A stretch of 64,000 bases of DNA from Trichostrongylus colubriformis (GCA_963978905.1 OZ022257.1:15581664-15645663); one strand, 5' to 3'; shown: positions 33,013 through 44,275, counted from the stretch's first letter. Made by a program: numbers and translations. Notes: generated by a model from the sequence alone, not told the origin.

Positions 33013-33499
33013 CAGTAGCGGTCAAAAATATATGCGGTTTCTTATTTCAACTAACTTTGCCAGCGTTTACATATCACGTTCGTTTTTTTGTGTTTCGAGG
33101 ACAACTGTCACTCAGTGAAAGAAGGTTTCTCAGCCGAGTAGGATGCAGGGTGAAGGCGGAAGAAATTATTTACCTGATAACACTGAAAATGATCAACACC
33201 GTGCTCCAGTGCTGTAGGGCTGTCATGTTCAAAGGGTAGCAATGTTTTCACCTCATTCCGTTCTACTATTTGCACAACGGCTCGTTCCGTTGAGTTATAA
33301 GCTTTCTATGGCTGATTGAATTTTCTGAAACTTTTGGTCCGCAGCTTTCAGTAAATAGTTTTCTGACCTTCACACTGCATCCTAGGTACCTTTTCATGAA
33401 GTTGCAGTTGCCCTCAAATTACAAAAAAAAACGAATTTGTAAACGTCGACCAAAATTATGGTAAAGGTCCAAAACCGCATATAATTTTGATCGCTACTG
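33013..33499. mobile_element. 487-bp TA-flanked MITE (CAGTAGCG ends)
   Basis: The ends CAGTAGCGGTCAAAAATATA and, inverted, CAGTAGCGATCAAAATTATA lie between TA at 33011-33012 and TA at 33500-33501. The first bases match the ends of X1 (6192-8044) but the interior does not. The right TA is shared with the next element. Confidence 0.85.
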
Positions 33500-33501
33500 T
33501 A

Positions 33502-34245
33502 CAGGGGGTGCCGAAAAAAGAAGTAATTTTGCCCACGGCTCACATTTCCCAATTATACAAAACATAGGGAAACGAAAGAAATGCAAGTATTGGGGCAAAA
33601 TATTCCCGAAATGTTCCTCTAAAAGAAGGGACAAGCTGAGACTCACTACTTTCATTTTCATAAAAATATAGAACCTTTAAGCGGCGCAGTCGGGCTTCAG
33701 AGCACCCACGGTATCAAGGTCCCCTCGAAACAGTGGAGCCGGGTTCTATGGTAGGTCTTTTGTGGGAAGCTTCCTAAGGATTGGCCCTTCGAATCATGGA
33801 AGTCACAGAGCCTCTGCTGCTTGGACAAGGCTGCTATGATCCGAAGTATCATTTTCATGCCCAAATCCGCCTCCGGAGGGGTTTCAGTGGTAAGTGCACG
33901 TTTTGGCTCTTGGAAACGAAGGGCGCTGGAAACCCGAAAAAAACGGGATCCTAAAGAACACCACCCAGTATGAATCCCCTTAGGTACCCAGAGTGAACGG
34001 ATCTCAGCAAGGTTGTGAACGAGGGCGATGAAATTTCGAATTTTGCACAGTTGAGGTGACACACCTTGTTCACTCTTTCCTTGCTCCCGTTCCTGCTCCT
34101 GCAGAAGGCTGCCACGGAGTATAGTGATAGAGTGAGGTCTGCTCTAGGATCTGGGGATGAAAATACCACAATAGAATTTGCTGTAGTTTGACTAAAGTGG
34201 GGTGAAAGTGGACGAGACAAAATTACTTTTTTTTGGCACCCCCTG
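33502..34245 (+). mobile_element. TA element of the CAGGGGGTGCC family, copy 2
   Basis: It starts CAGGGGGTGCCGAAAAAAG and ends TTTTTTGGCACCCCCTG, with TA on both sides. At 744 bp it is the best preserved of three copies. On the minus strand a frame from 34062 to 33697 is open (121 codons) and includes LRIIAALSKQQRLCDFHDS, conserved in the other copies. No transposase motif is visible. Confidence 0.88.
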
Positions 34246-34309
34246 TAGATGCACATACGCAAGCCATTGGCCAAATCGTATTCACCTGCCACCTTGACTT
34301 CGAATGGAA

Positions 34310-34635
34310 CTAGCATGTACTGTGCATCTCAACAAGGGATTGATTAACATAAGCTTTACCTTTTTCATCAGGTACACCATCCAGTTTTTGGAGTTTTTCA
34401 GCAGAAAGACTAGTCAACAACATCGGCTGGTAGGCTCGAATTGTGACATTTTCGAGGAAATCTGATGCAAGTAGCTCCAACCTGAAATCCAGTCATTACC
34501 ACACAGAGAGACGATTCTCCCTTACCTTGCCAGTAGAACTCTTTCTACAGTTAACATAACCTACCCATCCGTCATCGTCAGCTATGTCTGGCAGATGATT
34601 TGTCAACCGAGGACGGCCCAACAAAGTTTCTTGGA
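34310..34635 (-). pseudogene. Duplicated gene fragment, copy 1 (two exon-like blocks)
   Basis: On the minus strand, block 34635-34526 is open (includes DIADDDGWVGYVNCRKSSTGK up to the donor) and ends at a good donor (AAG, then GTAAGG). After 44 bases an acceptor GGATTTCAG precedes block 34481-34310, which starts LELLASDFLENVTIRAYQP and has a stop at 34312-34310. The joined reading frames are out of phase by one base, which points to a pseudogene or a wrong junction. Copy 2 lies 480 bases upstream (34975-34747). I do not recognise the family. Confidence 0.4.
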
Positions 34636-34746
34636 CTCACAATGCTGCGCGGTCTGCCTGACTGAGTAAGGAAACTGCTCGCAATTTTCACGAGTAACTG
34701 CATTTGGTAGTCTGCAAATTTTCGTAATGCAGAAGCAGGGGTTCTA

Positions 34747-34975
34747 TTACTCGCATCGTAACCTTTGAATTCGCTTTGGAACCTTCAAAGATATCATCTT
34801 TTTCATCTCAACAAGGTATTGATTAACGCCATGAGCTTTACCTTTTTCATCAACTACACCATCCAGTTTTTGGAGTTTTTCAGCACAAAGACTAGTCAAC
34901 AACAGTCGGCTGGTAGGCTCGAATTGTGACATTTCCAAGGAAATCTGAAGCAAATAGCTCCAACCGTCGCACTCT
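34747..34975 (-). pseudogene. Duplicated gene fragment, copy 2 (frameshifted)
   Basis: A minus-strand block follows an acceptor-like CACTTCCAG. It repeats copy 1 from LELFASDFLGNVTIRAYQP onward and is shifted by one inserted base after that motif. It then continues in frame through SLCAEKLQKLDGVVDEKGKA to a stop at 34747. Upstream, 35190-35001 is also open after CAAATTTCAG and may be a preceding exon. The function is unknown. Confidence 0.4.
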
Positions 34976-35225
34976 CTGGAAGTGATTAGTGAATTGATTC
35001 CTATCCAGAATCAATGGAGCAGCGAGACACTGTAAAATAATAGATGGGATTGACGCTCACTATGAACGTGTCATAAATATCAGCAGCTGTGTACTTAACT
35101 GAGATTCTGAACACATTTGTGATGAATATGGGTCTGAAGACGCACTGCCTAGTTTGAGTCGATTCGTGCTGAAATTTGGAAAAAACGTGCGGAAATTTAT
35201 TCGATTGATACTCCTCTTCCACCAC

Positions 35226-36229
35226 TTAAGTTACTTAACGTTCTCGTTTTGAAAGCTTGTTTTAAGAAAGTCAAAGGATAGTGAGATAAAATCCGTTTTT
35301 TATCTATGCGATGGTCAAAGAATGGACTCTCTTATGAAGTCGTGCCAAGATGTATATGGACGCGTGAGGTTGCTTGATCATTTCACTCCCCGCTTTGCTT
35401 CAATGAAAGTTACTTTTTTGATCATGATGTCAGTTAATGCGATTCGTTTCATTTCTTTTCCGTTGCTACAGAGCACAATTTGCATGTATTTATGCGATTC
35501 GTTTCATTTCTTTTCCGTTGCTACAGAGCACAATTTGCATGTATTTATGCGTATTTTTTGTAACGTGATCAATTTTAAAAAAAGCGGATTTTGTCGCATT
35601 GCCTTAAAGCTTCACAAAGCTGCCTCGTAAAGAGAACCAACGGAGGGTAATCTAAGTTTTAACCTATGTGACGCTGAATAAATAGGAGTATTATGCACGA
35701 GAAGTTCATCTCACAATCACGAATGGAAAGAAGGAAATGATCACGTCTCGGCAAAATCTCGTATCACGCTCGTCTTCATTCGCCCGACTACGTTTTCGCG
35801 CTCCAATCAAAGACGTCAAGGTCGGCCGCGTCGCCCCACAAACTTTCGCGAGCAACCCGGACGAGCCAAAAGCCACATAACCCTTTATGGAGATCGTGGT
35901 GGTAAAACCTCAAGAATTTAGGATGTATGCAAGACTTGGACACTACCTGACAGTATAATAGCTGAATTTCGGAGTAGACAAATAGTGCTTCCCGTCACAG
36001 GTCTCTCTCAACAACATTACCACAGATACAGTACTTGAATGGAAACAGAGAAGAAGCAAAATGTTTCCTTTTTTTCCGCGCAAAAATCGAAAATCTGAAA
36101 CCCGTCAACGATACCTGCGTGACCGAAATTTTTAAAAGATGTGGCCCAATTTTGATTTTTCCGTGAGGTCTTGTAGATGACCCGTAAAAAGTAGAACATC
36201 ACTGCACGGGGCAAGAAAAAAGTCAATTT
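35226..36229. other. No gene recognised, apart from an exact tandem duplication
   Basis: I see nothing coding. A 55-bp unit at 35439-35493 is repeated exactly at 35494-35548. Confidence 0.5.
35439..35548. repeat. Exact 55-bp tandem duplication
   Basis: Two identical head-to-tail copies of a unit starting GCGATTCGTTTCATTTC. Identity suggests a recent event or an assembly artefact. Confidence 0.95.
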
Positions 36230-36231
36230 TA

Positions 36232-37471
36232 TTAGGTTGTTGCAAAATTAATTCCGGAAACGGACCGCATACTTCAAACTACTATAGCTCAGCATGAACA
36301 CAAGTTTATCAATCAAAGTGTAAACCATCAGAATCTACACATTTTTCCAACGAACAGGTAATAATTTCAAGCCTTCACTATAAAAACTACTGTCACGAGA
36401 ATAAACGAACTCAAGGGAGGCACATTTAACATCGTCCAAATTAGTAATTTTCTAAATTTAGATTTCCTGTGGGGGAGAGGTCGGAAGAATACGCTGGATA
36501 AGGGAGAAGTTTTACACCCAAGTGGGTCAATTTTGGCGGAGTTATTTGTGAGGTGTGTGCCTTGCGTTGTCCTGCAACAAGATCGGCCCTCTTCTATTCA
36601 CCACCGCCGGCCACAATCTTTACAACTTCCTATACATTCGCTCCACATCACAACAGTGAGACTCTATTGTGACTGGCTGACCATGTTGCAAGAATTTATA
36701 ATGGATTACACCTTTACAACACAGTTATCATAACTTTTTTAGGGTGAAGGTCGGGTTCAGGAAAAGTTTATTGATTAGCATCGTTATCTAACGACTAATC
36801 CCCGCTTGTTGTTATCATAAACAACCCATTTTTCATCTACAGTCATAATACGGCTTACAAATGGCTCATTTTTATGGCGAACTAGGAGATTAGAGCAGGT
36901 GTCGAAACGTGCCAGACGCTGCTCATCGGTCAGCTCATGAGGCACCCACTTCGACATCTTCTTCACCTTGCCGATTTCCAACAAGTGTCTGGCCACTGTA
37001 GAGTAATGTACGCCTGGGTCTTCTGCTAACGTACGAGTATTGGTCTCCGAGTTTGCTTCGACGGCTTTCCTTATATCTTGATCATTAAGCGACGGCCTGC
37101 GGCCGCGACCCGACTTCTCTTCGAGATCAAAATCGCCAGAAGCAAATTTTTTAAACCACAGCTCCACTGTCCGTTTGCAAGGACAATTCGTCCCAAGAAC
37201 ACTGCTGAGATTACGGGCTGCCTCCGCTGCGGAGTGTCCCAATTTGAACTCGTAAACCATGATGACTCGATAGTCACGTCCGCTCATGATTATACGCAGC
37301 CCTGGAAAAGGCCGACTGGAACAATTAGTGCGACATTCATAGAAGTTTTTGAAAGAGCAGAAAAAACCTATCAAATGGAATGCTTGGCTCTCCTCGAAAT
37401 GGAATAGTTTAGGATAAAAAATCTACTTATTTATACATGCCTTGAAATCGAAATTAATTTTGCAACTTTAA
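36232..37471 (-). mobile_element. Mariner element B, near full length
   Basis: It starts TTAGGTTGTTGCAAAATTAA and ends AATTTTGCAACTTTAA, with TA on both sides. It is 1240 bp and aligns throughout with mariner A, which it resembles minus the 425-bp insertion. Confidence 0.9.
36440..37374 (-). pseudogene. Mariner transposase pseudogene B
   Basis: The minus-strand frame from about 37288 (MSGRDYRVIMVYEFKLG) is open to 36784. It includes the helix-turn-helix region, KWVPHELTDEQRLARFD and the first catalytic region (MTVDEKWVVYDN, with the Asp of VDE). Downstream, at about 36780-36440, stops and frameshifts break the sequence, where only remnants such as LTHLGVK-like sequence can be followed. About 60% of a D34D transposase is intact. 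Confidence 0.88.
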
Positions 37472-37473
37472 TA

Positions 37474-38335
37474 TAAACAATCCTTCAAAGATTGTTTGCC
37501 TCGGAATTGCTCTCTCATTTTATCTTATCGAAGCTGCCACAGCTTCTCTAATGTGTGAATCAAAGATGGGTGGGGCCCAAGTAGAGGGGTAGAATTAGCT
37601 AATTTACAGCCTTTGTAGCTCAACCTTACACTGAGACAATGGCATGCCATAAAAGAATCTCATTCAACTGCTATCATTATCATGGTAATACTGTGAATTC
37701 GCAAACTTATTGCTACTTCTATATGAGGAGCAGATTCTATCTATAGGAATGATGTGCACTCTTTGAGTTGTTCCACAATTATAATTTCGGACTTGCACTA
37801 ATGGCTAAAATTACACTCTCGCTATTCTTAGAATTTATGAAGCGGTAGGTTCGTGATCCCATGCCATCCTCGAATAGTAGCATAGGTGAGGATGGCAACA
37901 TGTGCAACTGTAATAGCACGATTCGTTATTGCGTCATTTCAAGCATTTTTTTCTGAAATTAATAGCCATTGAGCATTAAAACTGGATTCAATTCAAAAGT
38001 GAAACAATTTGCCGTTTGCGTTCAACAGCATCAGAAATTGTATAGACGTTGTGATCAAGCTCATTGACTCTAACCAGAAAAGGGTTTTAATTTTCCATCG
38101 AACTTCAAAATGAGACCTAAGTGGATCGATAGGGTCTCGAATGCTGATGGCAATTATAAGAGCCAAATGAGAATTTCCATCCGGAAGCGAGTTAGGAATG
38201 GTGACTGCATTGACTCATTGACCGGATTCCTTGTTTGGCATGACTCATCAAAGGATGTAAACGTTGATCCAAACCAACCCTTTTAAGCTTTCCGTGCATC
38301 CTGCATATTTTTTACTTCATCGGCAATGCTCGTAC
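37474..38335. other. No gene recognised
   Basis: No recognisable coding, RNA or element structure. Confidence 0.5.
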
Positions 38336-38339
38336 TGGG

Positions 38340-39340
38340 GCTGCAGAGATGCTAGTTGTAAGAGGGTAAAAGATTCGATCTTGGCTGGGACTCTAACCAG
38401 CACTCCATGTTCTCCGGGTACATGTGCTAATCCATTACACTACTGAAACTCCTCCCGCCTTAACTCAGCTTCCGAATGGTAGGTCAAAACGAGTAGTTTT
38501 GCTTCTCAGCTTTCAACACTATATTAGTCAAACTTCAGCTGATTCTGACGAGGTATTCTCATCTCTGAAGTTATGAACAGACCTCACCCTATCACTATAC
38601 TCCGTAACAGCCATCTGCACTAGCAGGAATGGGAGCTTCTTTCGAGTGAACAAGATGTGTCATCCAACTGAGCGAAATGCGAGATTTCGTGACCCTCGTT
38701 CAAAATGCGAGATTTCGTGACGCTCGTTCAATCTTGCTGAGGTCCGTTCACTCTGGGTAGCTAAGGGGTTCATAATGGGTTGTGCTCTTGAACATCCCAT
38801 TTTTTTCGGGTTCCCAGCGCCCTTCGTTTCCAAGAACCACAACGTGCCATCACCACTGAAACCCCTCCGGAGGCAGGTTCGAAGCATGGAAAATGATGCT
38901 TCGAATCATAGCAGCGTTGACAGAACAGCAAGGGCTCTGTGACTTCCATGAATCAAAAGGTCAGTCCTTAGGAAGCTTCCCACGAGAGACGTGCCACGGA
39001 AGCTGGCTCTGCTGTTTTGGGCGAACCATAATGTCGCAGGTGCTCTATAGCCCGACTGTGCCAACTGAAGGCTCTATACTAAGGCTCTGTATTTTTATGA
39101 CGGTAAATAGTGAGCCACAGCTTGTTCCCGCTTTTAAAGGAACATTCAAGCATCATTTTGCCTCAACATTTCTATCGCTTTTTATACCCTACGTCTTTTA
39201 CAGTTGGCGTATGTGAGCCGTGAGCATATTTACTCATTTTTTGGCACCGCCTGTACATTCACCGTAGCTTATCAGCACTCACACGTATAACGCATTAAGC
39301 AAGTAAGCTAATATCGGCATTAAATCGCAAAGCTGAAAGT
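38340..39340 (-). repeat. tRNA-like SINE copy S1, split by a TA element
   Basis: On the minus strand TAGTGTAATGGATTAGCAC (A-box arm) is followed by an anticodon-like arm and GGTTAGAGTCCC (B-box arm), at about 38440-38360. The 3' flank of the plus strand is interrupted at 38481 by copy 3 of the CAGGGGGTGCC element and resumes at 39254 with TACATTCACCGTAGCTTATC. The continuous sequence at 57700-57735 and its mirror at 57829-57870 show what the uninterrupted repeat looks like. Confidence 0.75.
38482..39253 (-). mobile_element. TA element of the CAGGGGGTGCC family, copy 3
   Basis: It lies in the opposite orientation to copies 1 and 2. The right end reads TTTTTTGGCACCGCCTG with TA at 39254-39255. 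The left end has lost the first bases of the terminal repeat and begins GGTCAAAAC after TA at 38480-38481. Insertion into repeat S1 is confirmed by the unfilled S copies at 57 kb. It contains a 29-bp tandem duplication (38674-38731, AAATGCGAGATTTCGTGAC). Confidence 0.85.
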
Positions 39341-39552
39341 TCAAGTCGATATTGAATTTTGATGTCTTGACTTTGAAGTCAACATCCTTGTAGCAACATT
39401 GGCATCACGGACTGCGGCGAAAATCAGCGGCTAATAAAAATCAAAACTTTTGCTGTGTTATGGGGTTCAGCAGAGGGTGTGTTCTGTCATCATTGCTTCA
39501 ATAATGGCGACATGCAAAATACATATGTATGAAGGGCCTCTAAGCTGAATTA

Positions 39553-40412
39553 TCAGGGTGTCCATAAAGTTCGTTGGCCATTTGTAAACAGCGTCGCGTT
39601 ACGCAACGCGTTGTGATTTTGCATTATGATTTAGCAATACTTAAAGTACTCGCGATGGGCTATCTTCTGAGCTGGCTAGCTCTCGGATTCCTTTCCTGCT
39701 CTTACCACAATAAAGCAGTGAAGATGAGTGATAGTCACCACCACTGCTACAACCTGGTCATCTCCAGACGTCAGGCCACGACCAGGATGCGTCAGCAGTT
39801 TGGTGATAACACCCCTTCTAAGAACTGAATGTCAAAATGGTGGATTCGCTCCACCAATTGAAACTATGGCTTCGAAGATACAAATCAATGATAAGTGATA
39901 AAATCAGTGGCGTCGTCCACTACAGCATCCTATCCAACAATGCCACAGTGACGACAGAGACCCTCTCTTAATAATTGCAGGAGGTCAAGGTGAAAGCTGC
40001 CGCCTTGTCCCAGAAACTTGCAAATCCGTGGTTGCTCTGGGACAACGCGCGCCCCCACAAAGCGAGAGATACTCAGGCCGTCCTGGACAGGCTGGGCATC
40101 AAGACGGTCACGCATCCACAGTATAGCCCGGACATCAGTCCATGCGATTACCACATCTTCCGGTCCATGCAAAATTTCTTTGACGGAAAACAGCTGAAGA
40201 ATGAGGGCGACCTCGAGGACGTGATCGAGGACTTTGTCGAGTCGCGGCCAGCCGGCTCTTGGGAGGATCGGGTTGCCTCTCTACCCGATCGTTGGCGAAA
40301 GGTGGTGGGTATGCATGGAAATTATATCATGGACCGGTAAGTTCAACTTCGTGAGTTATCTTTACAAGCTCTGAAAAAAACGAATGACCAACGAACTTTA
40401 TGGACACCCTAA
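39553..40412 (+). mobile_element. Internally deleted mariner (family D)
   Basis: The left end TCAGGGTGTCCATAAAGTTC and, inverted, the right end AACTTTATGGACACCCT bound a unit of about 860 bp. The TA duplication is clear only on the left. It is a different mariner family from A/B, C and E, judged by TIRs and transposase. Confidence 0.85.
39850..40343 (+). pseudogene. Mariner transposase C-terminal half (family D)
   Basis: From 39975 a clean frame covers the second and third catalytic aspartates: WLLWDNARPHKARDTQAVL, then YSPDISPCDYHIFRSMQNFF with the D34D spacing. It ends MHGNYIMDR with a stop at 40338-40340. Upstream (39890-39970) the frame continues past two stops with ISGVVHYSILSNN. The N-terminal DNA-binding and first-Asp regions are deleted. 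Confidence 0.9.
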
Positions 40413-40413
40413 A

Positions 40414-41018
40414 AACCACATTTTTGCATTGAAGCTATGCTACCACAGGACGACCGACACACAGCACTTACTAGAAGGAAGTTTTTGATACAAAGGCCGT
40501 TGTACTGCTAATTTGATACTCTAAAAATAGGCCAGGCAGCGAAGCAAAGCAACGGCACCTTGATTCTTTCAGGGTAGACCACAACAACAGGACTCTGTGT
40601 GAGAGAATCCACAAAGGATTCAGACAAAGAGGTTCCATACTTGTCATCGCCAAAGAAGCTTGTCTGGCTTTCAGCTCATATTTTTTTCGCTTTTTCCTTG
40701 ACTGATCATCGGCCACCGTTCACACTTAAAATTTCACTCTTTTTTTTGCTTGACTAATCTAATCGCCGCAGAGAAACACCCGCTGATTCCATGTTTGGTT
40801 GTATCCCAGAATGATTTATTTGTCATCCAGTGCTACCATTCATGATTGGCTCGTGATTACAAAAATAAAACCGTGAAAAATTTTGCTTTTTTCTTTGTTC
40901 TTTTTTTGAAAGAAAAAAACCAAATTTTAAGGAAGAGTGGCATGATTCCTTAATCAACCAACTTGACTGGAACTTGTAGAAGACGTCGGGACTAAATACA
41001 TAACAAATGATGGATTGA
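40414..41018. other. No gene recognised
   Basis: A short minus-strand frame (40471-40716) has no motif; otherwise nothing is seen. Confidence 0.5.
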
Positions 41019-41019
41019 T

Positions 41020-41270
41020 TTTCTTATATCGGAATATAGTGTTTTAAGTTGTTACCAATTTGATTAACTCTTGTTGACTACACCTACCACTTCATCATCC
41101 TGAAAAATGGCCCCGTTGCGGGACACCCGAAAATTGCTCATAACTCTTCGTAGAGCAGATAAATTTCGTTCGAATATTATTATACAGTGTATAGTATGTT
41201 GCACGAACTTGTGATTTTATAGGAAAAACTCAACCTTGAAAAAAGCGACATTACTCATGGAATGACCTAA
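41020..41270. mobile_element. Solo right half of the 17-kb mariner-type palindrome family
   Basis: Aligns with 17820-18049. Shared blocks are TATAGTGTTTTAAGT-like sequence, GTAGAGCAGA, GATTTTAT, and the terminal GCGACATTACTCATGGAATG followed by ACCTAA and TA (41271-41272). The left half is absent. Confidence 0.75.
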
Positions 41271-41272
41271 TA

Positions 41273-42134
41273 TAAACCAGACTTTTAATTCCATAAAATT
41301 TCAATGTCTGTCCTGCTACATGACCACAGCCTAGCAGATAAGGTTCCCGGTCATGCAGCGATGGTCGAGTGTTGCGTACGTGCAGTACTCCATGTTCGCA
41401 AAGCTCATAATTGATGTGATGGGTCATGAAACAAGAGTCGGTGGCTAAGGTTGCATTTCATTTGATAGCTGTAATAAACGATACTGGGAATTGTTCGATG
41501 ACGGGAATAAATGTGCGGCCATAACTGGTGGCTTCGCACATTAAATCCTACTACTTGAGCTTTGAGCTTCGAAACCATCGAGTATCGCACGTAGACATCG
41601 TTTTCGTATCACAGTGCGCGTATAGCGCCACGAACGAAATCTTCAGTTGCTCATTTGTGCACCTGTTTGGTCGGCTGTTGTGACAGAAGGGTGGGTACTC
41701 TCTCATTGTGCAGTATTACTTAGTTTGAAGCTAATGGTATTATCCACGGTAGTTCAAGCTCCTCTATTTTTTCCCTATTTGTGTTATATTTGCTTAGTGA
41801 GGGCTGCATGCAAAATTCCACTCTCATATACAAGAATCCAATTGAGATAGAGTTCACCAAATAACGGCCGACGGGGCGGGGCATCCGAGTGGTTTTGGAC
41901 GCCATAGAGCTGAAGAGTAAGGAGACGACGTCTACGTGGTCAGAGACGCAGAATGTGAAACAGGTCGACATTGGCGCGAAAATTTGAATGTGCTGTGACC
42001 GCTGACGACTGTTCATATGTAGTGTTGGGAATTGTGGTGGAAGTTTAAACGAGTTGCTCATCCTCCTGTCTTTCGATTTCTTCTTAGGGATAGTGAAAAT
42101 ATCTGTAATTTCTGGGATTCTGTTCACGCACTAC
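41273..42134. other. No gene recognised; possible repeat near 41.5 kb
   Basis: The minus-strand sequence around 41590-41510 (frame LKAQVVGFNV) resembles minus-strand 60780-60720 (frame LKAKVLGLNV) at DNA level, suggesting a dispersed repeat. Nothing else is recognisable. Confidence 0.35.
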
Positions 42135-42136
42135 TA

Positions 42137-43688
42137 CACTGCGGTGCATAATGATAAAGCCACTCATAAATTGTTCATAAACTTTCATAGTAAGATGTTT
42201 CTGGGAAACTTCTCAGGTATAGATTGTAGCAAATTTAATCGCGCATCTACACATAACACCAAACTTGAGCTTGAAATAACAGAACAAATTTATCTTCATT
42301 TTTTCAAAAAAATGCAGCTTTTCCGATGGTGCAAAATGATAAAGCCACCCTAAGTTATTCCGTCGCTTCTCATCTGTATTTGCTGAAACGTTTTGCTGCG
42401 GTAATGTTTTTCTTTTTCAGGTAATGGGGAAAGGAAAACCCCTATCTGATTTCGAAAAAAGCCAAATTGTCGCAAAAAAAAGCGGAGGGATAGTCAAATC
42501 GTCAATTGCGCAAGAATTTAACCGCAGCCACACAGTTGTCGACAACTTTCTCAAGGATCCTGAACTAAGAAGAGTTCTGGGCGATCTCCTTCACTTTCCG
42601 AGAAGGATAAGCGCCGCATTCTCAGAAAAAGTATCGAATTTCACCAAGTCAAGCTCCGATACCAGGTCTTCTTTGGAGCTAAACGTCTCTAAAACAACTG
42701 TTTTGCGGGTTCTGAAAAAAAGTGCAAGTTTATCTCGCGACAGAAAATGAGGAATGCACCATTCATGACACGAGAACACCGCAAAAATCGAGTGCAGTTC
42801 GTCAAAACATGCAGCCGAGGGTCTGGAGTAAGGTAGGGTATTAGGTCGTAGAATCCTTCTTGCTTTCATATGATGTTTTTCCTCTCCAGATTGTTTTGTA
42901 AGGCTGAAGGAGACACTCCGATATTACTGGCATGATCTAAGAAAGGACAAGCTACGATTTTTGAGAAGGAATTTCAAAGGAGGGGGCGTTGTGGTGTGGG
43001 CCGCCATTTCATCGAAGAAACGTCTGAAGTTATGTTTTGTTCCTAAAAAGATGAGTTCCCCGGTTACCAAGTGGTCATGCGCCGTGCACTTCTCCCGTTC
43101 TGGCGTGAAAATCGAAGCTGAAATCTTGTTTTCATGCAAGATAAGGGCACAGCCAGAGCACAATTGCATGGTTCAGCCGTCATTGAATAAGGCTCCTGCC
43201 CTGGCCGGCAAATAGCCCAGGCCTTAATCCGATGGAAAATGTATGGCGCTTCATGGTGCGACGGATTTATGCAGATAACAGGGAAATCCAAGGAGTTAAG
43301 GAGCTCAAAAAGGCTATAATCCACGCGTGGCACCAAGTGGACCAAGATCTTATTAATAATCTTTACATGAGTCTAGACAATCGGATTTTTCAGGTTATTC
43401 GGAGAGAAGGAAGGCCAACGGATTATTAGAGTAGCGTATTGTCCCTCTGTTGTTTACGAGTTGTTAAAATTCCTTACTGGCTTTATCATTTTGCACCATC
43501 GGAAAAGCTGCATTTTTTGAAAAAATGAAGATAAATTTGTTCTGTTATTTCAAGCTCAAGTTTGGTATTGATGTGTAGAAGCGCGATCAAATTTGCTACA
43601 ATCTATACCTGAGAGGTTTCCCAGAAACATCTTACTATGAAAGTTTATGAACAATTTATGAGTGGCTTTATCATTATGCACCGCAGTG
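42137..43688 (+). mobile_element. Tc3-like element with long TIRs
   Basis: TIRs of about 215 bp start CACTGCGGTGCATAATGATA, with TA on both sides (42135-42136, 43689-43690). Each TIR has an outer site (GGTGCATAATGATAAAGCCA) and an inner copy (GGTGCAAAATGATAAAGCCA, near 42330 and 43490). That is the two-site arrangement known from Tc3 and other IR/DR elements. The element is 1552 bp. Confidence 0.93.
42424..43429 (+). pseudogene. Tc3-like transposase pseudogene
   Basis: The N-terminal part (42424-42750) starts MGKGKPLSDFEKSQIV and carries the bipartite helix-turn-helix DNA-binding region (KTTVLRVLKKSASLSR near its end). The middle part (about 42925-43060) shows YYWHDLRK and GGGVVVWAAISSKKRLKL, typical of Tc3-type enzymes before the second catalytic Asp. 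The C-terminal part (43232-43429) is MENVWRFMVRRIY through IFQVIRREGRPTDY and is intact. Frameshifts separate the three parts and the first catalytic Asp region is not recognisable. The ATG follows TTTTTCAGGTA. Confidence 0.9.
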
Positions 43689-44040
43689 TATATCTAGTAC
43701 ACAGATTTTAAGAGGAAATAGAATCATGGAATTTTGAACGAGTCTCCCATGCAATGACCTGAGAGGCGCACTCTCGTCGTTGATCAGCTCCTCTTCAGGA
43801 TACGCCATGCTTCTGGTTCCACTTGGAATCGGAGTGACACGTGTATGCGACTTGGCTTATACAGTTACTAGCGCGAAGACAAATTCGGGATCGATTTTAC
43901 CTATCCACAGGAAAGAAAGCTTCTTCAGAATGAGCGAATATGGATCGAGATATGATCTTTAACCATGCGAATGGAACAGCACATTATTTCCGTCAAAAAC
44001 CATAGATATCCTTCGTTTTATCCAAATAATTAGCAAATAA

Positions 44041-44275
44041 TTAGTTAAAACTGGTTTCAAGCTGTTGCTGTCCTCCATAAGGAACATTACGTTGAAGCTC
44101 TTTTTCTGACCAGTTGGGCACCGTAGCCGCAATTCTAGTCATCAGTGCCTCCTTCAGATTTCGTTGGCTTTTCCTTTTCTTATCATATCTTCCATTCCCT
44201 GACTTTATTGAGACTCTCCTCGCAACCCCATCGATATCGTTTGTGGAGGTGCCTTGGGCAGAAAACTGTGAAAAA
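44041..44275 (-). CDS. Possible terminal exon of an unrecognised host gene
   Basis: A minus-strand frame is open from 44301 to a stop at 44041. The part from about 44260 has protein-like composition: GTSTNDIDGVARRVSIKSG, then a basic KKRKSQRNLKEAL stretch and a C-terminal PNWSEKELQRNVPYGGQQQL. It has no repeat relatives in the window. A pogo-like element begins 7 bases upstream of the ATG, so the upstream part of the gene may have been separated by that insertion. I do not recognise the family. Confidence 0.35.
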
